The notes: a model not told the origin generated them from the letters alone. Positions 8,843 to 17,464 are shown, numbered from the stretch's first letter. The stretch is DNA of 33,064 nt from Hymenobacter coccineus (GCF_001816125.1 NZ_MDZA01000344.1:1-33064); one strand, 5' to 3'. Made by a program: numbers and translations.

Positions 8843-9787
8843 TCATTTGGACTCGATGTAACCCAGCGAAGGGACGTGCGCTTGCAAAGCTTGACTCGCG
8901 AGGGGCCAGCTCCCATCGTCGGGGTCAAGGGCAGTGCGCAGGTACGCCCCGGTGAGCTGGGCCACCAAGGCCACGCGCGCGGGGTGCTCGTCGGTCGTTT
9001 CGGCCGCATCGTAGCCCGAAATACCCCCTAGGCCGTGTTCGCCGCCCACTATGGTCAGCAGGGATTTGGAGCCGGCACTCAAATAGTAGGGGTCGGCGTG
9101 CCAAGCGGCCCCGCGCGTCGTGAGGTGGGTTGATACGTCGTGGTCGCCCACCACGACGAGGGCGGGGGTCGTCATTTCGGCAAAGCTGGGGTGCCGAAAG
9201 AAAGCCAGGTTCTCCGTGGCGTAGGCGCTCAGGCTGCCGCCGCCGTCGCCGGGCGCGGCCAGCAGCACCCCCGCCCTGATGCGCGGCTCGGCCAGGCTGA
9301 CTTGCGCGCCTTCCTCGTCCAGCAGCTGCGCGCCCAGCAGCAGGCCGGCTGTGTGCCCGCCCATCGAGTGCCCGGCCACGGCCACCCGGCTGGGGTCGAG
9401 GCGCCCCGCCAGCGCCGGTACGGCCGCCTCAATGGTGCCGAGCTGGTCGAGAATCAGGCGCATATCCTCAGCGCGGGAGCGCCAGAACAGGGGCGCGCCG
9501 GGCGTGGCCGGGTCGAGTTGCAGGGTGCGCGAACTGAGGTGGGTGGGCTGGATGACCACGAAACCCTGCGCCGCCCAGGCCTGCACGAGCGGACCGTAGC
9601 CGTTCATCGAGGAGAGATTATTGGACCGGCCCTGCCCGTGCGAGAGTAGAATAATGGGCAGGTCGCCCCCGGCCAACGGGAAAGAAATGCGCAGCTGCAA
9701 CGCCACGGCCCGGCCCGGCACCGCCAGCACGACGGGGCCTACCGAAACGACCGGCTCAGTATTATTTCTAGTCAGTACGTTGTCCAT
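8843..9787 (-). CDS. Alpha/beta hydrolase (chlorophyllase/dienelactone hydrolase-like)
   Basis: A 314-residue alpha/beta hydrolase. The oxyanion stretch is IILLSHGQGRSN, the nucleophile elbow GHSMGG contains Ser141, a likely acid lies in VVVGDHDVST (Asp215 or Asp217), and the His is probably His251 in GGEHGLGG. The order and spacing are complete, so it is likely active as an esterase or related hydrolase; the substrate is unknown. No signal peptide is seen, so it should be cytoplasmic. It lies 38 bp downstream of an AraC regulator on the same strand, probably as an operon. Confidence 0.88.
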   Translation of the reverse strand: MDNVLTRNNTEPVVSVGPVVLAVPGRAVALQLRISFPLAGGDLPIILLSHGQGRSNNLSSMNGYGPLVQAWAAQGFVVIQPTHLSSRTLQLDPATPGAPLFWRSRAEDMRLILDQLGTIEAAVPALAGRLDPSRVAVAGHSMGGHTAGLLLGAQLLDEEGAQVSLAEPRIRAGVLLAAPGDGGGSLSAYATENLAFFRHPSFAEMTTPALVVVGDHDVSTHLTTRGAAWHADPYYLSAGSKSLLTIVGGEHGLGGISGYDAAETTDEHPARVALVAQLTGAYLRTALDPDDGSWPLASQALQAHVPSLGYIESK

Positions 9788-9825
9788 GAAGCAAATAGAA
9801 TAAGTAAGTAAGGATGTCGCCGCGG

Positions 9826-10752
9826 CTACCGCCGGCGGGCAAACGAGCGCCGAAAGGCGAGCGGGGTGGTACTGGTTTTTGCTTTGAAGAGCTGGCTGAA
9901 CGACTGGGCGTGCTCAAACCCCAGCTCGTAGGCAATCTCGCCGACCGACAAACTGCTGACGGCCAGGCGCTCTTTGGCCCGCTCGATGAGGCGGTGGTGA
10001 ATGTGCTGCTGCGCGTTCTGGCCCGTCAGCGAGCGCAGCATGTCGCTCAGGTAGCTGGGGCTCAGGTGCACGGCGTCGGCCAGGTACTGCACCGTGGGCA
10101 GGCCCCGCACGAGCGGTTGCTGGGCGTCGAAATAAGCCGCCAGCAGCTCATCGACCCGTTGGAGCAAGGCGCGGTTGGCCGGGCGCCGGGTCAGGAACTG
10201 CCGCTGGTAAAAGCGCTGCGCGTAGGTCAGCAGCAAGTCGAGCTGGGCCAGCAGCACCTCCTGGCTCAGGTCATCGAGCCGGCTGCTCAGCTCGTCGGCC
10301 ATGTTACCAAACAATGCCAGCAGCGTGGCCTTTTCCTGGTCGGAAAGGTGCAGGGCCTCGTTGGTGGCGTAGGAGAAAAAGCCGTGCTGCCGGATGGTTT
10401 GGGCCAGCGGGTAGCCCAGCAGAAAATCGGGGTGCACCAGCAGCACCACGCCGCCCTGGCAGCCCGCCTCCGCAGCGGCGCCCAGCACCTGGTTGGGGGC
10501 CGCCAGCAGCAGGCTGCCCTCCGTGAAATCGTAGTAGCCCTGGCCGTAGGTCAGCTGGCCGCCCCCGCCGGTTTTGAGGGCAATTTTATAAAAGCTCAGC
10601 ACGTGGGGGCCGTGCCCCGGCGTGGCCGGCGCTGGGTGGGCCGGGGCCTCGTGCAGGCTGATGAGCGGGTGTTGCGGTGCCGGCAAGCCCATTGCCAGGT
10701 GCGCCTCGGTCAAGGAATTGAAGCGATGCGGACTAGGAGTTGGTTTTTTCAT
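9826..10752 (-). CDS. AraC-family transcriptional regulator
   Basis: A 308-residue regulator with a cupin-like N-terminal sensing domain (about residues 30-170) and a C-terminal double helix-turn-helix. The DNA-binding part contains VQYLADAVHLSPSYLSDMLR, then IAYELGFEHAQSFSQLFKAK and TPLAFRRSF, all standard for the family. The arrangement with a downstream hydrolase and an upstream short-chain dehydrogenase is common for Bacteroidota AraC proteins that control small redox enzymes. Either neighbour could be the target. Confidence 0.9.
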   Translation of the reverse strand: MKKPTPSPHRFNSLTEAHLAMGLPAPQHPLISLHEAPAHPAPATPGHGPHVLSFYKIALKTGGGGQLTYGQGYYDFTEGSLLLAAPNQVLGAAAEAGCQGGVVLLVHPDFLLGYPLAQTIRQHGFFSYATNEALHLSDQEKATLLALFGNMADELSSRLDDLSQEVLLAQLDLLLTYAQRFYQRQFLTRRPANRALLQRVDELLAAYFDAQQPLVRGLPTVQYLADAVHLSPSYLSDMLRSLTGQNAQQHIHHRLIERAKERLAVSSLSVGEIAYELGFEHAQSFSQLFKAKTSTTPLAFRRSFARRR

Positions 10753-10859
10753 AAAATATTAAAACGCGGCCAGCGGCAAAGCAGAGCACTAGGCTGGCAA
10801 CCAAGCCGGTAAGCCGGGGGCAAGGGGTTAAGTTTAGCAGCGCAACCCGGCGAAGTAAG

Positions 10860-11732
10860 CTAGCCGGGCTGGCCCTGCGCCGCGTCCGACACGGGGGCCC
10901 AGGCCTCCCAGGTGGCGAGCCGCTCGGCGTAGGTGGCCCGCACCCAGGGCAGGTTTTGGCTGCCCAAGAACAAGCGCAGCGGCGGCTCGGCCGCATCCAC
11001 GGCCGCAAACAGCGCCGCGGGCGTGGCCTGTGGGTCGCCCCGCTCGGAGGTGCGCAGGCGCTCCATAAAGCGGGTGCGGAAATCGGCGTAGACGTCCAGG
11101 CTGGGGGCTACTTGCAGCGACTGGTCGCTGCCAAACTCGGTGGCGTAGGCCCCCGGCTCCACCAGTGTCACGTGCAGGCCAAAGGGCTTGATTTCGGCGG
11201 CCAGGCTCTCGTGCAGCGCCTCGAAGGCCCACTTGGTGGAGCAGTAGTAGCCAATCATGGGCAGGGACACCAGCCCGAGGCTGCTCGAAATGCCGACGAT
11301 GTGCCCGTGGCCCTGCGCCCGCAGCAGCGGCAGCGCCGCTTGAATGACGGCCAGCGTGCCGAAGATATTGGTCTCGTAGAGGGCTCGCACGTCGGCCGCG
11401 CTGGCTTCTTCGATGGTGCCCACCAGCGAATAGCCGGCGTTGTTGAGCACCACGTCGAGCCGCCCAAAGTGGGCATGGGCCTGCGCCACGGCCGTTTTTA
11501 CCTGCTCAAGGTTGGTCACGTCCAGGGCCAGGGTCAGCACGTTGGCGCCGTAGTGCGCGGTTAAGTCGGCGAGGCTGGCCAGCTGGCGGGCGGTAGCGGC
11601 CACCTTATCGCCCCGATGCAGGGCGGCCTCCGCCCAGATGCAGCCGAAGCCGCGCGAGGCACCCGTGATAAACCATACTTTGCCCGGGGTGGTAGCGGCG
11701 CCACTGCTGGTGGCTGGTTGTTGTTGTGCCAT
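10860..11732 (-). CDS. Short-chain dehydrogenase/reductase
   Basis: A 290-residue classical SDR. The Rossmann glycine motif is TGASRGFG at residues 23-30, NNAG lies at 97-100, the catalytic Ser is in GISSSLGLV, and the YxxxK pair is Tyr163/Lys167 (YYCSTK). The EPGAYATEF stretch after the active site is typical of the retinol dehydrogenase-like SDRs often annotated as oxidoreductases of unknown substrate. It uses NAD(P)H and should be cytoplasmic. It lies 107 bp upstream of an AraC regulator on the same strand, which may regulate it. Confidence 0.92.
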   Translation of the reverse strand: MAQQQPATSSGAATTPGKVWFITGASRGFGCIWAEAALHRGDKVAATARQLASLADLTAHYGANVLTLALDVTNLEQVKTAVAQAHAHFGRLDVVLNNAGYSLVGTIEEASAADVRALYETNIFGTLAVIQAALPLLRAQGHGHIVGISSSLGLVSLPMIGYYCSTKWAFEALHESLAAEIKPFGLHVTLVEPGAYATEFGSDQSLQVAPSLDVYADFRTRFMERLRTSERGDPQATPAALFAAVDAAEPPLRLFLGSQNLPWVRATYAERLATWEAWAPVSDAAQGQPG

Positions 11733-11935
11733 GAGGTACTTGGTTGCGTTTAGAACGCTGCAAAGTTTGCCGGCTGCCGGGGCGCAGCTTGTAGGCTAAT
11801 GCAGGAATTGAGTAGGCAAAACGAGGCCCCTACCCCCCTGTTGAAGCACCTTCGACCGCGCGCTGCGTTTGCCTCAGCGAAAGACTGCCCATTCCCTAGC
11901 CGGTTAACCTTGGCCGCCCCGCCCGGTGACGCGCC

Positions 11936-12922
11936 TCAGGAGGCCGAAAATTTCTTCGGGTTCTGGCCGTAGTGCTTCTCGAACAGCCGGCTGAAGTGGC
12001 TCAGGTTGGAAAAGCCCAGCTCGTAGCCTACCTGGGCCACTGAGTGCCGGCCGTGCTTCAGCAAAAAGGCGGCTTCCGCCATCCGGGCCTGCTGGTAGTA
12101 CGTGTAGATGGTGGCGCCAAACGTCTGCTTGAACAGCTGCTTGAGCTTGGTTTCGCTCATGGCCGCCCGTTGCGCCAGCTCGCGCAGTACCGGCGGCACG
12201 CTCAGTTCGCGGAGGATGGCTTTGCGGATGTGGAGCAACCGGTCGGCGTCGGCGCTGTTAATCGGTTGATGGGCCGCGCTTTCCCGTAACGACAGCTTAT
12301 GAAAAACCAGGTAAAGCAGCTCCTGCACCTTGTTTTGCACGTAGAAGCTGCTCAGGTTATCGGTCATGTCCACCGCCGTTATCTTTTGAAGCAGCAAGCT
12401 GGTTTCCGCCGCCATGCGCTCGAAAAACAGGAACGAATTGCCGCTCCCGGTGATGGTTTGCAGCACCGAATTCGGGTTGCTGACGGCCAACAATTCCTTC
12501 AACCGGGCGGGCTTAATCGCCACCACCACGTAGTGAATGTACTGGTGCGCCGGAAAGCGGATGGTGGAGCTCAAGTCGTTGGACGTCACCTGAATGGCCG
12601 CCTCCGAATCGTCGTGCCGCGAGAAAAGCACCTGGGAGTTGTCGTCGTACGCAATCCCGAGCGGCTGCTCGTTGTTGTAAAAGAAGACGGTAATCAACTC
12701 ATTGCCCAGCTCGGAGGCCTTGCGGTTGATGACCAGCTCTTCCCGGAGCAGGTAGTGGTGGAGGGTAATTTTGAAATCCGGGCCGAAGGCTAATTTGCGG
12801 ATGTAGCCTTGGCCGAGCTGCTCGGGCATCTCCAACACGCCCGCGTGTAGCGTTGCCTGGATGTGCCGGGCGAATTGGGTGATGAAATCAAAGTCGGGGG
12901 TTGCCGAAAAGCTGAATACCAT
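11936..12922 (-). CDS. AraC-family transcriptional regulator (PchR-like)
   Basis: A 328-residue regulator with a long, poorly defined N-terminal domain (about 1-220) and a C-terminal AraC helix-turn-helix region. The recognition parts are LRELAQRAAMSETKLKQLFK, then YYQQARMAEAAFLLK, VAQVGYELGFSNLSHFSRLF and GQNPKKFSAS. This architecture matches the Bacteroidota regulators often compared to PchR. It lies between the SDR and the NmrA-like gene, all on the minus strand; a hairpin separates it from the latter. Confidence 0.9.
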   Translation of the reverse strand: MVFSFSATPDFDFITQFARHIQATLHAGVLEMPEQLGQGYIRKLAFGPDFKITLHHYLLREELVINRKASELGNELITVFFYNNEQPLGIAYDDNSQVLFSRHDDSEAAIQVTSNDLSSTIRFPAHQYIHYVVVAIKPARLKELLAVSNPNSVLQTITGSGNSFLFFERMAAETSLLLQKITAVDMTDNLSSFYVQNKVQELLYLVFHKLSLRESAAHQPINSADADRLLHIRKAILRELSVPPVLRELAQRAAMSETKLKQLFKQTFGATIYTYYQQARMAEAAFLLKHGRHSVAQVGYELGFSNLSHFSRLFEKHYGQNPKKFSAS

Positions 12923-12991
12923 GCCAATAGGTCTACTAGTGGGCTAGTCAAGGAGCGGGTTAGCCGGCCCAAATCCCTGCGCCGTACTGCC

Positions 12992-13020
12992 AACCAGAAC
13001 CGCCCCGGACGGTTCTGGTT
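12992..13020 (-). terminator. Hairpin terminator after the NmrA-like gene
   Basis: A perfect 11-bp stem, AACCAGAACCG at 12992-13002 and its complement at 13010-13020, with a 7-nt loop. It lies just after the stop of the NmrA-like gene (13030) and before the AraC start (12922), both on the minus strand. There is no long T-tract, so its efficiency is uncertain. Confidence 0.6.
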
Positions 13021-13029
13021 GGCCGGCCG

Positions 13030-13917
13030 CTACGCCTGCTCGTACCGGGCTTTGAACTCCTGCGCGAACTCCGCCAGCTTGGTGGGGCCGGTCACCGGCG
13101 CCCCGTGGGCAAAAAAGTCCTGAGTGATGCGGCCGGCGCGCACGCCCTGGCCCATTTCGGTGATGAGCCCCACCAGCTCGGCGGGCGTGCCGGCGGCCAG
13201 CAGCCCCTGCTGCAGCTGTTCGTCGGGAATCACGGTCCAGGCTAGGTCGGGCTTGCCAATCGCCGCGCCGAACAGCGCCGCCAGCTCCTGGCCGGTCGCA
13301 ACCGCTCCCACTACGTATTTCACCCCGTACCCGTGGCCAGCCGTTTGCAACTCCTGCGCCGCCGCCGCCGCCACGTCCTGCGGGTGCGTCAGGGCCAGCG
13401 GGGTGTCCCCGCCGTAGTTATTGCCGAAGAGGTTTTGGCTCTTAATCAAGGGGATGTCCCGCAGGAAATTGACGTAGAAAAATCCCGACCGCAACACGGT
13501 CACGCCTACCCCGGTCAGTTGCCGAAACGCCTGCTCTACCCGGTGCACGCCCTGAATGGGGCCCGTGCCGGCGGCGGCATCGGCCCCCACGCTGCTCAGC
13601 AGCACCACGCGGGGCACCCCCGCCGCCGCAATGGCCTGGGCGTAGGCCTGCCCGGCCGCCGCAATGTTGTCAAGCAGGTTGGTCGCGCCCATGGCCGGCG
13701 GCAGCATGGCAAACACGGCCTCGGCCCCGTCGAAGGCCTGGGTCAGGAACCCGGCGTCGCTGATGGAGCCCACGGCGGCTACGGCCCCCAGGGCCTCGAT
13801 TTCGCCCTGGTGGTCGGCGTTGCTGGTGATGACGGTGAGCTGGTGCCCGGCGGCGAGCAGCTTTTCGACGAGGGGTTTGGCGACGTTACCCAACGAGCCG
13901 GCAGTGGTAATTTTCAT
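13030..13917 (-). CDS. NmrA-like NAD(P)-binding reductase
   Basis: A 295-residue atypical SDR. The Rossmann start is MKITTAGSLGNVAKPLVEKL, with the second Gly-rich residue shifted as in NmrA-type proteins. VVLLSSVGADAAAGTGPI, VLRSGFFYVNFL and the DVAAAAAQEL stretch are typical of this family, which includes quinone and azo reductases as well as redox-sensing regulators. No classical YxxxK is expected or seen. Its likely role is NAD(P)H-dependent reduction or redox sensing in the cytoplasm; the substrate is unknown. It stands alone between two hairpins, so it may be a single-gene transcript. Confidence 0.85.
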   Translation of the reverse strand: MKITTAGSLGNVAKPLVEKLLAAGHQLTVITSNADHQGEIEALGAVAAVGSISDAGFLTQAFDGAEAVFAMLPPAMGATNLLDNIAAAGQAYAQAIAAAGVPRVVLLSSVGADAAAGTGPIQGVHRVEQAFRQLTGVGVTVLRSGFFYVNFLRDIPLIKSQNLFGNNYGGDTPLALTHPQDVAAAAAQELQTAGHGYGVKYVVGAVATGQELAALFGAAIGKPDLAWTVIPDEQLQQGLLAAGTPAELVGLITEMGQGVRAGRITQDFFAHGAPVTGPTKLAEFAQEFKARYEQA

Positions 13918-13944
13918 GGTTTTACGTGCTATAGGGTTGGAGAA

Positions 13945-13970
13945 GCAGGGGCCGTTTTTTGGGCCCCTGC
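13945..13970. terminator. Perfect 9-bp GC-rich hairpin
   Basis: GCAGGGGCC (13945-13953) pairs perfectly with GGCCCCTGC (13962-13970) around an 8-nt T-rich loop. It lies between the broken cupin gene (ending 14024) and the NmrA-like start (13917). The T-rich stretch follows it on the plus strand (ACGTTTTATT), but no plus gene ends here. It could terminate the cupin transcript or sit in the NmrA-like leader. Confidence 0.5.
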
Positions 13971-14023
13971 ACGTTTTATTAAGTGCCCATTCCCACGGGG
14001 AAATCTAGCGGGCCAGGGCCGGC

Positions 14024-14511
14024 CTAATCGAGGTAATTCGGTGGAAATACCTGTTGGCCCAGCGTGGCCGCCGCGGCCTGGGCTTTGTGGATAAACGCCT
14101 CGTCCATTGCCGGCGGCGGCAGGAAGTGCCCCGCCGCCACAGGCTGGCCAATTGCCTCGAAGAGTTTCTCCAGGCCGGACGGCACCACCGTGCACAGCAA
14201 ATGGGCCACGTTCGGGGTCTTGTTGTGGAAGCTGTGCACCACGCCTCCCTTCGGAATGGTGGCGAAGGAGCCCGGGGTGGCGACGAACGTACCAAACTCG
14301 GATTTGACCTCGATTACATAGAAGGATTCCTCGATGGCAGCGTGGGCGTGCGGGCCGGGGCCCCCGCCGGGCGGTATCAGCATATCTATGGTGGCGAAGG
14401 CCCCGCCGGTGTCTTGGCCGCCAACCAGAATGCGGTAGGTGTCCCCCACCACGGAAGGTTAGGCCCTTCTGCGGGGCCGAGGTGCAACGGCTGCTTGTCG
14501 GAATTCTCCAT
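14024..14511 (-). pseudogene. Cupin-domain protein with a -1 frameshift near its start
   Basis: The main frame encodes a small cupin with PPGGGPGPHAHAAIEESFYV and PKGGVVHSFHNKTP, the two metal-binding cupin motifs. Its upstream frame closes at a TAA, leaving only GTG as a start just inside conserved sequence (VVGDTYRILVGGQDTGGAF). A neighbouring frame starts at ATG 14511 and reads MENSDKQPLHLGPAEGPNL, exactly the kind of N terminus that precedes SVVGDTYR in relatives. The two frames would join if one base were restored near 14455, at CTTCCGTG. This indicates a recent one-base deletion or a sequencing error. Confidence 0.75.
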
Positions 14512-14685
14512 AATTGTTAGGCTAAATGCGTTGCAAAGGTCAGGACCGGACCCGGCGGTAAATAGCCGAATAAGGCGATAAATCAGTCCTATCCGACAGT
14601 CAAGATTCGTCGGCCGCCCCAGTCACTTTAGCTTTTAACAACCCTAACTCATTTCGCTGCTAACGACAATTTGCTCGGAACGCGC

Positions 14686-14707
14686 TACTTTTGTGTAAGT
14701 ACTTACA
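14686..14707 (+). promoter_or_regulatory. TAnnTTTG promoter box with 14-bp palindromic operator
   Basis: TACTTTTG at 14686-14693 matches the Bacteroidota -7 box. It is followed immediately by the perfect 14-bp palindrome TGTAAGTACTTACA at 14694-14707, 12 bp before the start codon of the MarR-GNAT gene. A palindrome over the expected transcription start is the usual place for autorepression by a MarR dimer. No good -33 element was found at the usual spacing. Confidence 0.65.
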
Positions 14708-14719
14708 TAATTTAGCGCA

Positions 14720-15670
14720 ATGGATTTTTTGCAGCAATTGGGTCCGGTGGCGCTGGGCAGCCGGCTCCGACGACTAAGCGAGCACCTCACGGGGGAAGCC
14801 GCGGGCATTTATGCCGACTACGGCCTAAGCTTTCAGCCCCGCTGGTACCCCGTCTTTTACCTGGTCGCGCAGCAACCCGGCATCACCAGCCAGGAAATCG
14901 TCGAGCAGATTGGGCACACGCACGCCTCCGTTAGCCAGATTGTGAAAGAGCTGGTGCGCCAGGGCCTGCTGGTCATGGCAGTGGACGCTCAGGACCAGCG
15001 CCGCCGCCGGCTGCAGCTGACGCCGGCCGGGCACGAGGTGCTCCCGTCCCTGCGGGTTCAAACGGAGGACGTCGGCCGCGTCATGCAAGTACTCGTCTCC
15101 GAAGGCAGTCCCGGCCTGTGGCAGGCGTTAACGGCGTTGGAGGAGCAGCTCCGCCGCCAGCCCCTGCGGGCGCGCGTGGCGGTGACGCGGGCGGCGCGGG
15201 AAGGTGCCCCCGTGGTGGTGCGCGACTTTCGGGCCGGCGACCAGCCGGCGTTTCGGGCCCTCAACGTGGACTGGATAGAACGGCATTTCGCCCTGGAACC
15301 GGCGGACCTCAAGGCCCTGGACCAGCCGGAGCACTACATTTTAACCCCCGGTGGCTGCATCCTGTTGGCCGAAATGGGGGGCCAAGTAGTGGGCGCCTGC
15401 GCGCTGCTCAAGCAGGATGAGCACAGCTACGAGCTAGCCAAAATGGCCGTTTCGCCCGCCGTGCAAGGCCGCCGCATTGGCCAGCGGCTGGGGGAGGCCG
15501 CCGTGCAGCGGGCCCGCGCGCTGGGGGCCCGGCGCGTGTACTTGGAGAGTAATACCAAGCTAACCGCCGCCCTGGGCCTCTACCACAAGCTGGGTTTCCA
15601 GCACCTGCCGCAAGCCATCCCTTCCCCGTACGCCCGCGCCAACGTGCAGATGGAATTGGTTCTGCACTAG
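14720..15670 (+). CDS. MarR-type regulator fused to a GNAT acetyltransferase
   Basis: A 316-residue two-domain protein. Residues 1-145 are a MarR-like winged helix: LVAQQPGITSQEIVEQIGHT, HASVSQIVKELVRQGLL and a wing DAQDQRRRRLQLTPAGHEVL. Residues 165-316 are a GNAT domain: VVRDFRAGDQPAF, YELAKMAVSPAVQGRRIGQR with the QGRRIG acetyl-CoA pyrophosphate loop, and LYHKLGFQHLP. Such bifunctional proteins are known as a family, but the acetylated substrate is unknown. A palindrome in its own promoter suggests autoregulation. A DUF2000 gene follows after 36 bp, probably in the same operon. Confidence 0.92.
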   Translation: MDFLQQLGPVALGSRLRRLSEHLTGEAAGIYADYGLSFQPRWYPVFYLVAQQPGITSQEIVEQIGHTHASVSQIVKELVRQGLLVMAVDAQDQRRRRLQLTPAGHEVLPSLRVQTEDVGRVMQVLVSEGSPGLWQALTALEEQLRRQPLRARVAVTRAAREGAPVVVRDFRAGDQPAFRALNVDWIERHFALEPADLKALDQPEHYILTPGGCILLAEMGGQVVGACALLKQDEHSYELAKMAVSPAVQGRRIGQRLGEAAVQRARALGARRVYLESNTKLTAALGLYHKLGFQHLPQAIPSPYARANVQMELVLH

Positions 15671-15706
15671 CCCCCATCATCGCTCGCCTGCCCCCTTGCC
15701 TTTCCC

Positions 15707-16120
15707 ATGTTATACGACACCAAAATAGCGCTGGTGCTCCTAGCCGACCTGCCCACGTGGCAGAAGCGAAATGTAGCCGCGTTCCTGGCCAGCGCCGTCG
15801 CCATTCAATTTCCGGCGACGCACGGCCAGGTGCTGCTCAATAACACCGGTGCCCCGTACCTGCCATTCTTGCGGCAGCCGGTGCTGGTGTACCAGGCCGG
15901 GCAGCCGCAGGAATTACACCGCGCTTTCCGCCGCGCCAAGGAGCGCGGGGTGCACGTGGGCATCTACACCGAGCCCTTATTTGCCACCAAAGGCGAAGCA
16001 GAAAATGTAGCCGCCATCGCCCGCTTTGCCGACGAGGACCAACCGCTGGTGGGCCTGGTGCTGTACGGCGAGGCCAAGCTGTTAAGTAAAGCGCTGGACG
16101 GGCTCAAGCTGCACGCCTAG
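15707..16120 (+). CDS. DUF2000 family protein
   Basis: A 137-residue protein with the DUF2000 pattern: an N-terminal DTKIALVLLADLPTWQKRNV, a central LPFLRQPVLVYQAG, and KERGVHVGIYTEPLFATKG followed by LVGLVLYGEAKLLSKALDGL. The fold is related to peptidyl-tRNA hydrolase-type PTH2 proteins, but the biochemical role of this family is not established. The gene directly follows the MarR-GNAT gene, a pairing that suggests a shared, ligand- or stress-responsive function. No signal or membrane segment is visible. Confidence 0.85.
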   Translation: MLYDTKIALVLLADLPTWQKRNVAAFLASAVAIQFPATHGQVLLNNTGAPYLPFLRQPVLVYQAGQPQELHRAFRRAKERGVHVGIYTEPLFATKGEAENVAAIARFADEDQPLVGLVLYGEAKLLSKALDGLKLHA

Positions 16121-16597
16121 GGCCTTGTGCCCACTCAGCTCAAAAACGGGGATGGCTGGGTGAAGTGTCGGCTTCTTCTTAAAAGGCTTGTCAAAGCTGG
16201 AGCCTAGCCTAGTAATTCAAATGAGGTTTGCAGCGAGGCAACTTGCCTGAGCATCCCTGAAGGGGGGGCCAGGTAAGTAATGATAAGCAAAAGCAGTTTA
16301 CCTATCAGTAGTGAGGTAGTCGGGTAAATCTGGATAGTATAAGGTCTTAGCCAGCTCCCAAACCAGGGCTTTAGGGTCTTTACATACGATTGTTTATTCG
16401 TGCAGCGCAGAGGGCTACTAATCAACACGTAAAAGCGAGAAGAGTACGCGATACTTACTAGATGGCCTCACCTTGTTGACCTAACCCAATTGAGCACTGA
16501 TTGTGTACAAGCTACTGACGCGCAAAATGCTATCCGTCAGCACCAAATACTCCAACAAAGGCCCATGTATCGGCTAGCGATGAGCTACTAGAACTAA
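16121..16597. other. 476-bp A+T-richer non-coding stretch with IS scar
   Basis: No supported gene is seen. The stretch is richer in A+T than its flanks and contains an IS3-type end scar at 16311-16350. A short minus-strand frame ending at 16204 has a hydrophobic part (LIGKLLLLIITYLA) that could be the tail of a lost membrane protein, but support is too weak for a call. Confidence 0.4.
16311..16350 (+). repeat. Orphan IS3-type left-end scar
   Basis: About 40 bp here match the left end of the IS3 element at 25080 with only a few changes: both read TGAGGT(A/G)GTCGGGTAAAT and continue CTGGA(T/C)AG, (A/G)GGTCTTA. No transposase follows, so this is a remnant of an excised or deleted IS3 copy. Confidence 0.7.
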
Positions 16598-17464
16598 GAG
16601 TGTGTTTGGGAATTAGAAGGCAAAAAGAAACGAGCCAGTAAGTTGCGAATGGAGTTTCTAGGCTCCGGCTCGCATTATGGTTGACAGTCATCAACCCCTT
16701 ACTGACTCGCAGTGGCAAGTTATTGTCCACTTGCTACCTATTCAGCGCAAACGCCGCCATTGTTTGCGGCAAATACTTGACGCTATGCGCTATATCTGTC
16801 GAACCGGTTGTCAATGGCGCTGTTTGCCCGCCTGTTTTCCACCCTGGCCGGCGGTGTATTACTGCTTTGCCCGGTGGCGGGCCGACGGCACGCTGGCCCG
16901 CCTCAGCCAGGCCAGCAACCGCGCCGACCGGCTGGAACAAGGTCGCCGACCAACTCCGTCGCTGGCCCTGGTCGATGCACAAAGCGTCAGACTGGCGCCG
17001 CGCCTAAGCCAGCAGCGCGGCCTCGACGCCCACAAACGCATCAACGGGCGCAAGCGCCAAGTACTCTGTGACACAGGTGGGCGCATCTGGCAAGCGGCCG
17101 TGCACGCCGCCAGCAGGCATGATAGCCGGGCGGCCCACGTCTTGCTGCCTCCGCAGACAGCCTTGCGACCGGCTTGGGCAAGTCGGCTGCGTACCGTGCT
17201 GACAGACAGCGCGTATCAAGGTCGATTTGCCCAGCAGGTCCAAGCCCTGGGCTGGCAACACCAAGTGGCTAGTCGACCACCTTCCGCCACCCGCGGCTTC
17301 GTGCCGGTCGCTAAACGCTGGGTGGTCGAGCGCACCTTCGCCTGGCTCAGCGCCTTTCGCCGGTTGGCCGTGGACTACGAACGCACCCCGGCTAGCCACG
17401 TAGCCTGGCTCTTACCCGCCAACTTAACAATGACTCTGAACCGATTAGATTCCTAAACACGCTC
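16598..17464 (+). mobile_element. Complete IS5-family insertion sequence (867 bp)
   Basis: The element has terminal inverted repeats GAGTGTGTTTGGGAAT (left, 16598) and the complement of GAGCGTGTTTAGGAAT (right, ending 17464), differing at two positions. TAA flanks both ends (16595-16597 and 17465-17467), a 3-bp target duplication as expected for IS5-type elements. One intact transposase gene fills the interior. Confidence 0.88.
16677..17456 (+). CDS. IS5-family DDE transposase
   Basis: An intact 259-residue transposase. The N terminus carries a helical DNA-binding region (LTDSQWQVIVHLLPIQRKRR, then QILDAMRYICRTGCQWRCLP). The DDE core shows the first Asp in LALVDAQSVR, KRINGRKRQVLCDTGG, the second Asp in VLTDSAYQG, and the Glu in WVVERTFAWLSAFRRL. 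The length fits the IS427-like group of single-frame elements. It lies within matched inverted repeats and a target duplication and looks capable of transposition. Confidence 0.92.
   Translation: MVDSHQPLTDSQWQVIVHLLPIQRKRRHCLRQILDAMRYICRTGCQWRCLPACFPPWPAVYYCFARWRADGTLARLSQASNRADRLEQGRRPTPSLALVDAQSVRLAPRLSQQRGLDAHKRINGRKRQVLCDTGGRIWQAAVHAASRHDSRAAHVLLPPQTALRPAWASRLRTVLTDSAYQGRFAQQVQALGWQHQVASRPPSATRGFVPVAKRWVVERTFAWLSAFRRLAVDYERTPASHVAWLLPANLTMTLNRLDS

Noticed and set aside
9814..10812. A 332-codon plus-strand frame opposite the AraC regulator
   Set aside because: It is antisense to a clear AraC helix-turn-helix gene and has no domain.
16204..16428. A minus-strand frame with a hydrophobic tail, possibly the end of a membrane protein
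   Set aside because: It runs through the IS3 end scar and has no recognisable family; kept only as a remark.
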